DNA of 64,000 bases from Ceratotherium simum simum. Lineage: Eukaryota; Chordata; Mammalia; Perissodactyla; Rhinocerotidae. Positions 36,701 through 46,565 of this stretch are shown piece by piece (within the stretch, counting starts at the first letter, position 1; every line of letters starts with the position of its first letter). Below the pieces are notes generated by a model. It saw only the letters and a program-made list of their open reading frames with translations, did not search any database and was not told the DNA's origin. The stretch spans positions 55,792,255 through 55,856,254 of the forward strand of contig NW_004454162.1 of NCBI RefSeq assembly GCF_000283155.1, given 5' to 3'. A program made the translations under genes and the position numbers.

Positions 36701-36820
36701 CCAGCCTCTATTCTCCCACAGATTTTTGCCTGCTTCTCTTTCGTCATCCTCTGGTGCATCTATCATAGTAAGAGGCACATCACCGGCAATTAACAAATGT
36801 CTACGGAACTGAATGACTGA
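36700..36820 (+). mobile_element. Possible L2 LINE tail
   Basis: ATCATAGTAAGAGGCACATC followed by AACAAATGTCTACGGAACTG resembles a diverged L2 terminus. Confidence 0.4.
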
Positions 36821-37121
36821 GAATACGCTAGAACATCAATGGGAAGCAAACTGGACGCAGGAGGCAGAATTTCTCAGGGAACCGAGAAAAGGGATGCTCC
36901 CAGCTGTGCTGTCAACCCAGCTCTCTGGCTCTCTCTGGAGAAAGGCTTGGTCTACCACCACCTTGGCAGTCCCTCTGACCACCCTGCCCAGAAAAGAGCC
37001 TCAGACTTGCCCGGAGAAAGCCCAATTCACAGCTACGGGCCATGCAACTGGCAACCAGCCTCGGCCTTGACTGCAGGCTTCCTCTTTGGTACCGAAAGAA
37101 AAATGTCAAAGTCAGCTTTCT

Positions 37122-37338
37122 TTTTTTTTTTTTTTTTTAATTTATTTTTTTTATTTTTTCCCCCCAAAGCCACAGTAGATAGTTGTATGTCATAGCTGCA
37201 CATCCTTCTAGTTGCTGTATGTGGGACGCGGCCTCAGGATGGAGGGAGAAGTGGTGCCTCGATGCGCACCCGGGATCCGAACCCGGGCCACCAGCATTGC
37301 AGCGCGCGCACTTAACCACCAAGCCACAGGGCCGGCCC
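37122..37338 (-). mobile_element. ERE SINE (tail type A)
   Basis: T-rich left end, CCCCCAAAGCCACAGTAGAT (reversed type-A tail), GTTGCTGTATGTGGGACGC, head ending GGGCCGGCCC. Perfect 16-base duplication TCAAAGTCAGCTTTCT at 37106-37121 and 37339-37354. Confidence 0.97.
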
Positions 37339-37539
37339 TCAAAGTCAGCTTTCTGATGGATTATTTTACAAGACTGTTAACAAGAAGTCACTGAAATTTG
37401 TTTGCAAGAGGGGACCAGAAGTTAAGTGACACCACCGTGACTCTCCCTCATAATAAGGCTACCAGCATGGACCAAGATGTTAAAACTGACCCTCTTAAAC
37501 AGCATATGTGCTTTGAAATGTTTTTCACCACAGGGGGAA

Positions 37540-37690
37540 AGTGTGGCACAGTGGGAAAACACACCTGGATTACTTGGAAGTTAGAAGACCCGAGTTCGAC
37601 TCCTACTCCACCACTTGATCTATTCTAGCCAGGTCACACACCCTCTCCAAGGAGGAGTTTCCTCAACTATCAAATACAGACGATGACATG
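37540..37690 (+). mobile_element. MIR SINE
   Basis: CACAGTGGGAAAACACACC, CGAGTTCGACTCCTACTCC, CACTTGATCTATTCTAGCC and TTTCCTCAACTATCAAATAC match MIR head, B box and core. Confidence 0.85.
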
Positions 37691-39600
37691 GCCACATCTA
37701 TTTATTTTACGGTGCTAATAAGATGATCAAAAGAGTACTACACTCCACAGAACAACATTCATTTATATCATCACTCTGATGTAGCCACATAAAATCACCT
37801 GTGCCCGCACAGGACCAAACTATGAATTGGAAAACACCTTGCTGGAGGTAAAAGCCACAGCCTCTGGACAGCAGGACTCGCCCGCCTGGTCCTGGCTGCT
37901 TAGGCTCTAAGCTGACATTTGTCACATTCACCATATCAGAAAACTTGAGTGTGCGATTAAGAGGCATGTGACATGGAATAGGCTGGGTGTACGTATACTC
38001 CTTGGATGATTTTTAAATAAGAAATAGGGGTAACCAAGACTTTTCAAGGAGGACGAATTCTCTGGCATAGGCAAATACTTGGTTTGAATGGTTTGGAGTC
38101 AGCGGACAGACGGCCTGACAGTCACTAGGGCGGTTCTCCCCAGGTTTCTGTTTCTTATGAGTTCTTAGAAGAGACTGAAGGGTTGGAAAACACTGATATC
38201 ACTGGTCACAACCATAAGCAGAGACTTGCTATACAAGGAATATAACTTCCTTCCTGTATGAATCATATACCAAAGGCAATTGCTTTCCTCATTGTGGATT
38301 ACCTATTGAAACAGAAAAGGTCCCCTGGAATGCAGTGTTTGTTGTTACCTTGTGCAATTTCTGTGGCATTTCAGCTACACAGACCTGCTCTGCTATGATT
38401 TTCAGTAGGAGATGCTGCTAATATTTACATTTCCTCTCCTCCCTTCTGTCTCCCCTAAGAAAATTACCACAATGTAGACCAGGTTATGTATGTTAGCTTT
38501 TATGTTTTGCTTTGGAAAAAATCTACAAAATAAAACTCACATAAGAGGTAAGTACTCACTTTTAAAATTTTTGGAATAATTAGACAAGACTTCAAAAACC
38601 AGTTTTGTCTCATATCCCTTCTCCTTCTCCAGTAATCTGGTACACATTTTGATCAGCATCAACATCTCCAGCCAGAGAGAAAAGCCAGTATATTAACACA
38701 ACTAAAGAAGCCAATGTGTTAGAATCACCAGTGAAGTTTCAAATAATTTATAATTTTGCTTTGCTTTCCTTTTTTTTTCTTTAATGCTACTAATAAAATT
38801 TGCAAATTTAATTTTGCTCCCTGAAAATAAGGGTATCTTTCTTAAATATAGCCAGTTTCCCCACTTATCTATATCCAAATGATGGGACAGCCAGGCTGTT
38901 TCCAAGATATACCTTTCTCAAGGCTACAGGGTCCTGGGTTCCTCCTGATTCCCACAGGGCTGTGCGTTCCTGCACCCCTGCCCACCCCCACCACTTTACC
39001 ACATCCTCAACTCTCACCTTGCCCCAGGCAGAGTGGGGTGGTGTCTGAAGGGACCACTTGGGGCAACCAGTTGGAAAGCAGAAACAGCTGGAACCTGTCG
39101 GTGGAGACCTGTGCATTCAGTGGGCTTTTGTGCCTGTCAATCTACCATTGCTCCACAAAGAAGCTGTGAACCAATTTTCTCCTGCAAACCAGAAACAGGA
39201 ACTGGCCTCCAAAACAGGAAGCAAGGGACAGTCCCTGCAGCCACCAGAGGGGAACTGACCTGGAGCAGAGAACTCCCAGAAGGCTGGCACCAGCCAAGGC
39301 CACTGGTGAGACGAGGCCACGCTGTGCACTTATAATTAGGCTTTACTGGAGGTGGAGCCAACTTAAACTACCAACTGACGAATGTCAAGCAGACCAAAGG
39401 CGACCAAATTGAGCAGAGAAATCAGGATCCCAGGAGCCTGGGAAGCAGGGCCAGTCGTGACAATCTGCAGTTGACTATTTGGGGTAAGAAACGGGTGCTC
39501 TAAAAACAAATTCATTCTTGTGCTTTGAAGTTTTCTTTTTAGTTTTGCTTTTTGTCAATCTCCTAGTAAAGCTCTTTCTGGGAAATTACAATTTTGCCTC
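37691..39600. other. Single-copy intronic DNA
   Basis: No recognised repeat or gene. Overlapping frames on both strands at 38865-39361 look like chance in a GC-richer patch. Confidence 0.45.
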
Positions 39601-39617
39601 CAAGAAATCAAGAGGAG

Positions 39618-39789
39618 GGGTCAGCCTGGTGGTGTAGTGGTTCAGTTCACAACGTCCTGGGGTTCGAGGGTTTGGATCCCAGGCATGGACCTACACCACT
39701 CATCAAGCCATGCTGTGGTGGTGTCCCACATACAAAATAGAGGAAGACTGGCACAGATGCTAGCTCAGGGCCAATCTTCCTCACCAAAA
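39618..39789 (+). mobile_element. ERE-related SINE, older and diverged
   Basis: GGGTCAGCCTGGTGGTGTAG head, GGGTTTGGATCCCAGGC, CATGCTGTGGTGGTGTCCC and a single tail unit ending CAATCTTCCTCACC. Degenerate duplications AAGAAATCAAGAGGAG (39602-39617) and AAGAAAGCAAAAGGAAG (39790-39806) suggest an older insertion. Confidence 0.85.
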
Positions 39790-39806
39790 AAGAAAGCAAA
39801 AGGAAG

Positions 39807-42120
39807 CACAGTGCTCCGGGTTCACAGGGGGTGGGCACAGGTGCTCCAACGGTGTGCCAGCAAAAAGTCAAAAGCCCAAAGAAAACCATGCACAGAGCAC
39901 CACAGGAGTATTTCTTTAAATCTCTCCTAACTAGACTTTCTCCTGATGAGTTTGTCCACGTTTGCTATTTTGCTGAGGTCTGTTTCTCGTGTGAAGAAGT
40001 GACTGGAAGAAGGGAAGGGCTGTGAGTGGTATGACCAGAGGTCCTCAACACGGCTCTGCTGACCAGCAGGATAAAGCTTTCACTCATCCATGCTGAAATG
40101 AGAAAAAGAATCCTCGACAATGAGTTCTTCCACACAGTAACTGTATGCAAAGAGCTATTCCTTATTCTAAGGTTATGCCTTCCCTAATCTAACATAAAAA
40201 TATCTTTTCCTTTTTGAGAAATCATGGCAGCAGACGGCCAGTTGTCGAATTCTCTCTCTCTTTCTACTATCCTTACTCGGAAAAATAAAATGTTGACAAA
40301 CACGTTGGTCTTCAAATTTTTTTAAACTAGTTCATGGGAACCACTGTTCAGAAAATGCTGACTTCACCCTCTCCCTCTAAGTATCTGAGATGGCACACAG
40401 GAAAGCTCACTGGATTTAAAAGCAGAAAATGCAGAAGTGGGCTGTAAGACTTTCAAGAACTTCTCAGCCGGGGACAGACAGGAGACAAGGGTGATGCTTG
40501 TTTTGGTTTGTCGTCAATAAGACTGGAGTCCTAAGGAGCCGTGCCGAAGCAAGTGGAACCAAAGCCCAGGAAGTTCCAGCGCCTCTCCAGGGACATGGCC
40601 TAAATGGCTGACTTTCATCACAAGCCCAAGTAAAGCGGGAACGTAACAGAGATGAAAATATAAAAGCTAAGTTCTCAAGATTTCAGCCAGTGTATGCTTC
40701 CTTCCTGTTACCCACTATTGCTACAGGGCCAAGGCTGGTAAGAGCTTGCAATCTGCAGCGGGCCTGGCTAAGGGAACACCCAGGCAGATGGACACAGTGC
40801 CTTGCAGCAGGAAAAGGGGAAGTGGGCAGCTGTTCTCATCCCGTGCCCACCATCCCATGACCACCGAGAGCCAGTGACGTGGCCTTGAGGAGAGCAGTGT
40901 CCCTGGGTCTCACATCAGCAGGAAGTCAAGGCCATAAGCAGAAGGTCGGGAGGGGAAGAAAGTTGAAAGGGGAGAAAGTGTTACTAGATTCCCTGCTGGC
41001 ATTGCTCCCTCCTCCTCGAGCATCCTTCCTCTCCCTGCCCAGCATCCCTCCTTCCTCCCGACCTCACCACAGCACCTCCTCCTCTCCTCACCTCCAATCC
41101 AAAGTGAAACTCCTACGTCTGGTCTAGATGTTACCAGAAGCTAGATGAAAGCAAAAGTTGCTGAGTCTAACATGAGGAAAGGTGCATTCAAAGTCTCGGT
41201 GTCAGGTTTCAGGAACTTAATTTTCCTGAATGTTTAAAGAATGGGTTTCACACTTCGTGTACACTGAGTTAACAAGCTTCTCACAGGCTATTCCCAGAAT
41301 CCAACCACCATTTATAACACTGTTTCTAAGGAGACGTGTGTTCCTGGTTCCAAGAAGCAACCTTAAATCATTTAACCCAAAAGAATGAATATAACCTCCT
41401 TACTTTCAGTTTTCCCATGAGCAAAATGGGGGAATAATCAAGCCTCTTCCTGCTATACTTCACAGAACTGGTGTTCACTAAAAAAATGTTTATGAGACGC
41501 TTCTACCTTGGGTCTGTCTACCTGAAAGAAGTAGCTCTGTATCCCTGACATCTCTTGGCTTTTATGGAAACTGACTGCCTACCATGCAGGGGCCTGGGGA
41601 GGGAATGATGCTTTTGTATATGTAAATATAAAGAATCTTCATAAAAGCTGTGACAATAGTAGTTTCCCCTCAGAACGGGAATGAAAAAAAAATGACAAGT
41701 GTAGTCAGGGAAGAAACTAGATTACAGTTACACAATAAACAGGGAAAATAAGTGAAAACCTTTGGCTGCAATCTATTCTTTAAAAAGACTCCAGGACACG
41801 TAGACAGGGAAGCCTATAAAAATGTAACCAGCTTTGAGTTCTTATCCATTCCATTAAGTGGAGCTATTCCAATATCAACACTCCCTTTTCAATGTTGGGG
41901 TCCTTGTTATCCCTCTGTCTCAGTGTAGGGGTCACCTCTGAACCCACCCCCCCATGTTGATTCTAGAGGCTTTTTCCTGGGAGCCCAGGGCGCTCTGTGT
42001 GGACCCTCACAAAGGCCTCGCTACAGCCAGCCCTCCCCATCAACTCTGAACGTCTGGGGCCGGAACATGATATACACAAGCAGTTCATCCATCCCTATGG
42101 ACTGAAATGATTCCTTCTGT
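39807..42120. other. Single-copy intronic DNA
   Basis: No gene or clear interspersed repeat. A pyrimidine-rich stretch lies at about 41000-41100. Confidence 0.45.
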
Positions 42121-42539
42121 ATTAATAATGTTGCAATTTTAAAGTACAGAATTTGAGAGCTGGAGGTAATCTTAGACACCAATTATTCCACCCCTCCACT
42201 ATTTTCTGAGATTTTAAATGACTTGTTCCATATTAGAGAACCAGGACCAGAATCCAGATCTTGAAACTTGTTCCAAAGCTCTGTCCCAGCGTGCCAGGCT
42301 GCCTTACCTTTGCAGACTTACAGGAGTAAATCTGGGAATCTAAGAAGTTTACTTCAATTTCCCCTCCACTTCCACCCCTGGTCAGTTTTACAGGCCTCTG
42401 CAGGAGGCGAAGGGCCTTGCTCACAATTACGTGGTTCAGAGCAGAGCCAGGACGGAAACTCCAACTGAACCTGCGGGACAGTGTTCGTCCCACCACATCA
42501 TCCTGATTCAACTTACAAGCGGGGGCAGTGGATGTAGAG

Positions 42540-43135
42540 CAAAGGTCAGCATGGCCCAGGGGCCAAAATCCTGCCACGCCTGTTTTTGTATGGCTTGCAA
42601 GCTAAGAACAGCTTCTACATTTTTAAATGATTGGGAAAAAAATAAAAATAATAATATCTTGTGAATTATATGAAATTCAAACTTCAGTGTCCATTAATAA
42701 AGTTCTGGGGCCAGCCCAGTGGTGTAGTAGTTAAGTTCTGCACTCCACTTCGGCGGCCCAGGGTTCGCTGGTTCGGATCTTGGGCGCGGATCTACTCACC
42801 GCTCATCAAGTCATGCTGTGGTGGCATCCCACATACCAAATAGAGGAAGACTGGCACAGATGTTAGCTCAGCGACAATCTTCCTCAAGCAAAAAGAGGAA
42901 GATTGGCAACAGATGTTACCTCAGAGCCAATCTTCCTCACAAAAATAAATAAATAAATAAAAATTAAAAAAATAAAGTTTTATTGGAATACAGCCACAAT
43001 CATCTGTTTAGGTACAGTTAATGGCTGCTCCCCAGTAACAATGGCCGAACTGAGTAGCTGTGGAGAGACCTCACGAAGAGTCTAAAATATTTACCATCTG
43101 GCCCTTCACAGGAAAATTTGCACAACCCCGGTGGA
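42540..43135 (+). mobile_element. Nonautonomous hAT-type DNA transposon, split by ERE
   Basis: Left piece (42540-42706): AAGGTCAGCATGGCCCAGGG, CCTGTTTTTGTATGGCTTGC, TTCAAACTTCAGTGTCC. Right piece (from 42971): AATAAAGTTTTATTGGAATAC, TGGCTGCTCCCCAGTAAC, CTAAAATATTTACCATCTGG and a GGAAAATTTGCACAACCCC end. The two pieces join colinearly at AATAAAGTT, the target site of the nested ERE. Confidence 0.75.
42707..42970 (+). mobile_element. ERE SINE (tail type B) nested in hAT element
   Basis: GGGGCCAGCCCAGTGGTGTAG head, GGTTCGCTGGTTCGGATC, GTCATGCTGTGGTGGCATCC, two tail units and an AAATAAAT-rich end. The AATAAAGTT duplication at 42696-42704 and 42971-42979 bounds it. Confidence 0.92.
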
Positions 43136-43540
43136 GTAGGAGCAAGCACTGTTTTAGGAAGACAAGTTCTACTACCTTCAAGCTGGGAGGACGTCAGTTT
43201 GGAAAAATAAAGGGTTCGGACAAAACATATCGTCTTCATTCACCACATCTTCACGCAGAAGGAGAGGGCTCCAAGCTCATGTCACTCACACAGGCAGGGT
43301 TCAACTGGAGCCTGAGCCGCTGAGCAAAGCAATGGGATGGGACAGAGCTGGCCCAGAAACACAGGCCTTCCCGGAGCGTGTCCTCCCCTCGATTCCACAC
43401 TGCACCTACATGGCTCACAAGGTCCCTGCCAGCTCTGCGTCACATGATCCAAGATAGAGACTTTCCCTTGATTCTGAGAGTAAATCAGCCCAGCTGAAGG
43501 GAGGCAGCAAGGGCAGAGCATGACCTTTTAGGGTCAGCTC
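43136..43540. other. Single-copy intronic DNA
   Basis: Nothing recognised. Confidence 0.45.
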
Positions 43541-43544
43541 CTGA

Positions 43545-43690
43545 AGCGGAATCCTGTATTGACTAGTTATGACCTCTGAGTCCCAGGGCCGGTTGTGGAT
43601 CCCTTGGTTTCCTCACCTTAGAAGGAGAGTATTTCCATTACAGGCTCCTTTGGAGAATTAAATGAGATACAGTTCAAATGTCTGGTCCCT
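43545..43690 (+). mobile_element. Probable MIR SINE fragment
   Basis: GATCCCTTGGTTTCCTCACC, TTAGAAGGAGAG and GAGAATTAAATGAGATAC follow the MIR core and tail. Confidence 0.55.
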
Positions 43691-44869
43691 TCTAATCTTT
43701 TTCTCTCCCTTTCCCAGAGATAGTACTTGGAGAATAAACCCTAAGTGAGCCTTGTCAAGGAAACTTTCTTTCAAAGTAGCTCAGCGTTTAAGATTTTTCT
43801 ATAGAGCCCTATAAAAAATACCCAATCTATCAGTGCAATAAAAATAGGCCCAGTACTCAGCTGGGTGTTTTCCTCACGTATCTTTCAGTTCTTTGAAGCT
43901 TCTTCCAAGTTATAATCCAAAAATAAAGAGTGCTGTAATTTTTAGAAAAGTTATGCTTATGCAATTTTTATAGCAAGCTACCCAAAGAACCAAGCCATAA
44001 TATATTCTACTCCTGTTCAGTTATGAAGACCAAGTCTGTAAAAAAATAGCAGAACCAGAAAGTCCTAGTTTATTTAGTCTGGCTTCCTTAGCATGAAGAA
44101 GTTCTTGTTCTTAAAATATTCAGCTTTGGCTGAATTCCAAAACTGACATAAGCCTACTTCAGGTATTCTGGAGAGACTGAGGAGAATCAGAACTGAAACC
44201 AGACTGGAATATAAAACCTTTTACGTGATCACAAGTGCAAGAACCTTATTGTTTGAAGCCACCATTAAATCAAATTTTCCCCCCACACTTAATAAATATG
44301 TACATATTCTCAATATTGGTTGCACAGAGTGCTAAGGGTTAGTTTCAATATCACATCATTATTCCTTACATTTGCTAACAGAGAGCTAACTGCTTCAGTC
44401 ACTAGAATTGCAGTAACACCCTGAAATCTGTCATAGGATGAAAAGATACATTTTTTTCATACATTATGCTAGCAATCACTTTAATGGCCAATAGCACATC
44501 CGCGTTTTCAACAATGTTAAATTAAACACTTTTCAGCCCAACTAGGGATATGGGGTAATAAAAAACAGACCTGGTTCTTTCACCGAAGTCTTAATAGAGA
44601 TACCACACAGCCTTAGCGTAAGTGACTTTTGGAAGTGACGACTTGAAACTTCAAATTGGTAAGAGATGGGAAGTTCAAGCCACTGAGCTCAAGGTAAACT
44701 GAGTTGGGAAGATCATGACAGGACCTGCAGATTCACAGACACACTCCGCGTGCAGCCGGCTCCGCGGCATCAGTCATGGTGTCTGTTCTTCCAAAACTAC
44801 CCCGAGAGAACGAGAACGTCACCTAAAGCGGTCACAGGCGCGTCCAGAAGGAAACACGGGCCACCCTGA
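43691..44869. other. Single-copy intronic DNA before the CpG island
   Basis: AT-rich, no repeat or gene recognised, rising in GC from about 44740. Confidence 0.5.
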
Positions 44870-44986
44870 AGGAAGGGAAGCCACCACACTGGACGGAGGA
44901 CAGACCGGGGCATGTGCGCGCGCCGAGGACAAGAGTTCTGTGGGGGAGCCCCGCGCGGCGGTCGCGGGTCCCGCAGGGCACCCGAG

Positions 44987-45082
44987 GCCCGTGCACCGGC
45001 ACCCCCTCCCTCTCCCCCGGGGCCCGTGCACCGGCACCCCCTCCCTCTCCCCCGGGGCCCGTGCACCGGCACCCCCCTCCCC
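44987..45082. repeat. 35-bp GC-rich minisatellite, about 2.7 copies
   Basis: The unit starts GCCCGTGCACCGGC and continues with a C/T-rich half. Copies 44987-45021 and 45022-45056 are identical over all 35 bases, and a third partial copy runs to about 45082. The period is not a multiple of three and the array lies about 135 bases inside intron 1, so it is non-coding. On the transcribed-sense (minus) strand each unit carries the run GGGGGAGAGGGAGGGGG. Confidence 0.95.
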
Positions 45083-45211
45083 AGGAGCGGGGCCGGGAGC
45101 AGCGGGCAGCGCCGGGAGCGGGGCAAGAGTGAGGAGGAGGAAGCACTCCGGCTGCCCGGAGAAGCGTCTCCCCCGCGGCGGCCGGGGGCTCGGCCCCGAC
45201 CCGGGGCGCAC

Positions 45212-45221
45212 ACGCACCTGC
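45212..45221 (-). promoter_or_regulatory. MAP3K5: Splice donor of MAP3K5 exon 1
   Basis: Read on the minus strand the junction is CGCAG then GTGCGT, a near-consensus U2-type donor. The last exon base pairs with position 45218. The break falls exactly where ASK1 homology stops: the open frame continues, but its sequence turns into GC-rich intron with no resemblance to the protein. Confidence 0.88.
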
Positions 45222-45397
45222 GTTGTAGAAGCGGTCCAGCACCGCCGTCTCCCCGAAGTCCAGCTTCCCGAAGTGCAGGGTCTCCAGGGCGGCGCCCGCC
45301 GCCTCGCACGCCTCCCGCAGGCTCTGCAGGGCCTCGCTCTCCGCCGCCGCCAGCGGCCCCTGGCTCGCCTCGTTGATCACATAGGCCACCGTGGTCC
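45218..45397 (-). CDS. MAP3K5: MAP3K5 (ASK1) coding exon 1, 3' part; 5' part lost in N run
   Basis: MAP3K5 is a cytosolic serine/threonine MAP3K that phosphorylates MKK4/7 and MKK3/6 and so drives JNK and p38 signalling under oxidative, TNF and ER stress; reduced thioredoxin bound near its N terminus holds it inactive. The minus strand is open for 59 codons from the N run to the splice donor. The peptide begins TTVAYVINEASQG and ends HFGKLDFGETAVLDRFYNA, closely matching the start of the thioredoxin-binding region of human ASK1 (about residues 91-149 by my count). The cysteine in the REACE motif falls at human Cys120. The paralogue MAP3K15 shares the LDFGETAVLD core but differs around it, so MAP3K5 is preferred. 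The exon ends in phase 1, leaving a lone G for the next codon. No stop or frameshift is visible. The start codon and roughly 90 N-terminal residues should lie in the gap; all kinase-domain exons are outside the window. Confidence 0.94.
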
Positions 45398-46303
45398 NNN
45401 NNNNNNNNNNNNNNNNNNNNNNNNNNNNNNNNNNNNNNNNNNNNNNNNNNNNNNNNNNNNNNNNNNNNNNNNNNNNNNNNNNNNNNNNNNNNNNNNNNNN
45501 NNNNNNNNNNNNNNNNNNNNNNNNNNNNNNNNNNNNNNNNNNNNNNNNNNNNNNNNNNNNNNNNNNNNNNNNNNNNNNNNNNNNNNNNNNNNNNNNNNNN
45601 NNNNNNNNNNNNNNNNNNNNNNNNNNNNNNNNNNNNNNNNNNNNNNNNNNNNNNNNNNNNNNNNNNNNNNNNNNNNNNNNNNNNNNNNNNNNNNNNNNNN
45701 NNNNNNNNNNNNNNNNNNNNNNNNNNNNNNNNNNNNNNNNNNNNNNNNNNNNNNNNNNNNNNNNNNNNNNNNNNNNNNNNNNNNNNNNNNNNNNNNNNNN
45801 NNNNNNNNNNNNNNNNNNNNNNNNNNNNNNNNNNNNNNNNNNNNNNNNNNNNNNNNNNNNNNNNNNNNNNNNNNNNNNNNNNNNNNNNNNNNNNNNNNNN
45901 NNNNNNNNNNNNNNNNNNNNNNNNNNNNNNNNNNNNNNNNNNNNNNNNNNNNNNNNNNNNNNNNNNNNNNNNNNNNNNNNNNNNNNNNNNNNNNNNNNNN
46001 NNNNNNNNNNNNNNNNNNNNNNNNNNNNNNNNNNNNNNNNNNNNNNNNNNNNNNNNNNNNNNNNNNNNNNNNNNNNNNNNNNNNNNNNNNNNNNNNNNNN
46101 NNNNNNNNNNNNNNNNNNNNNNNNNNNNNNNNNNNNNNNNNNNNNNNNNNNNNNNNNNNNNNNNNNNNNNNNNNNNNNNNNNNNNNNNNNNNNNNNNNNN
46201 NNNNNNNNNNNNNNNNNNNNNNNNNNNNNNNNNNNNNNNNNNNNNNNNNNNNNNNNNNNNNNNNNNNNNNNNNNNNNNNNNNNNNNNNNNNNNNNNNNNN
46301 NNN
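45398..46303. other. Assembly gap (906 N)
   Basis: A run of N inside the CpG island. It removes the 5' part of MAP3K5 exon 1 including the start codon (expected near 45665 if the human N-terminal length holds), the 5' UTR and probably the transcription start. Very high GC content probably explains the failure to assemble. Confidence 1.
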
Positions 46304-46565
46304 GGGTGGCTGAGGGGGGACAGGGGCGCCCGGCAGGGCAGGCGAAGCGGATCAGGTCTGCCCCTGGTACTTTCCATTTTGAAGTCTCCAACAGCGGTGC
46401 TGTCACCAAGGAGGAATCGGTTAGCTCCAGCTGCCGACCGAGTTAGCATGCTCCTTTAGGTTCTAAAAACTCCCCTCCACCGCCACATGCTTTCCCGAGA
46501 TGGAAGACTGGGACTTGGCAAATCATTATCTGCCAGAGGAAGGAGGGAGATTAAGTGAATTATTC
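46304..46565 (-). promoter_or_regulatory. MAP3K5: MAP3K5 5' UTR or proximal promoter, right of gap
   Basis: The first 60 or so bases right of the gap are still GC-rich; the rest is mixed-composition single-copy DNA. Position fits distal 5' UTR or proximal promoter. No open frame here resembles ASK1, and no confident factor site or start site can be assigned by eye. Confidence 0.45.

Larger units (their letters stand above)
1..45217 (-). other. MAP3K5: MAP3K5 intron 1 (partial, 5' end only)
   Basis: All sequence left of the donor is transcribed as intron 1 if the exon call is right. No second MAP3K5 exon is recognised in these 45 kb, which agrees with the very long first intron known for this gene in other mammals. 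Content is AT-rich single-copy DNA interrupted by nine EREs, L1, L2, MIR, hAT and MaLR pieces. No other gene, processed pseudogene or structural RNA gene was recognised inside it. Confidence 0.85.
44870..46370. promoter_or_regulatory. MAP3K5: CpG island over MAP3K5 5' end
   Basis: Base composition changes abruptly near 44870 to GC-rich sequence dense in CpG, and falls back to AT-rich sequence soon after 46370. The 906-base N run lies in its centre. A CpG island centred on exon 1 is the usual promoter type for a broadly expressed kinase gene. No TATA box can be judged because the likely start-site region is missing. Confidence 0.8.

Noticed and set aside
44797..46449. Very long open frames across 44.7-46.4 kb on both strands
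   Set aside because: Most of their length is N. Only the minus-strand frame at 45218-45397 has protein homology; the rest is GC-rich sequence with few stops.
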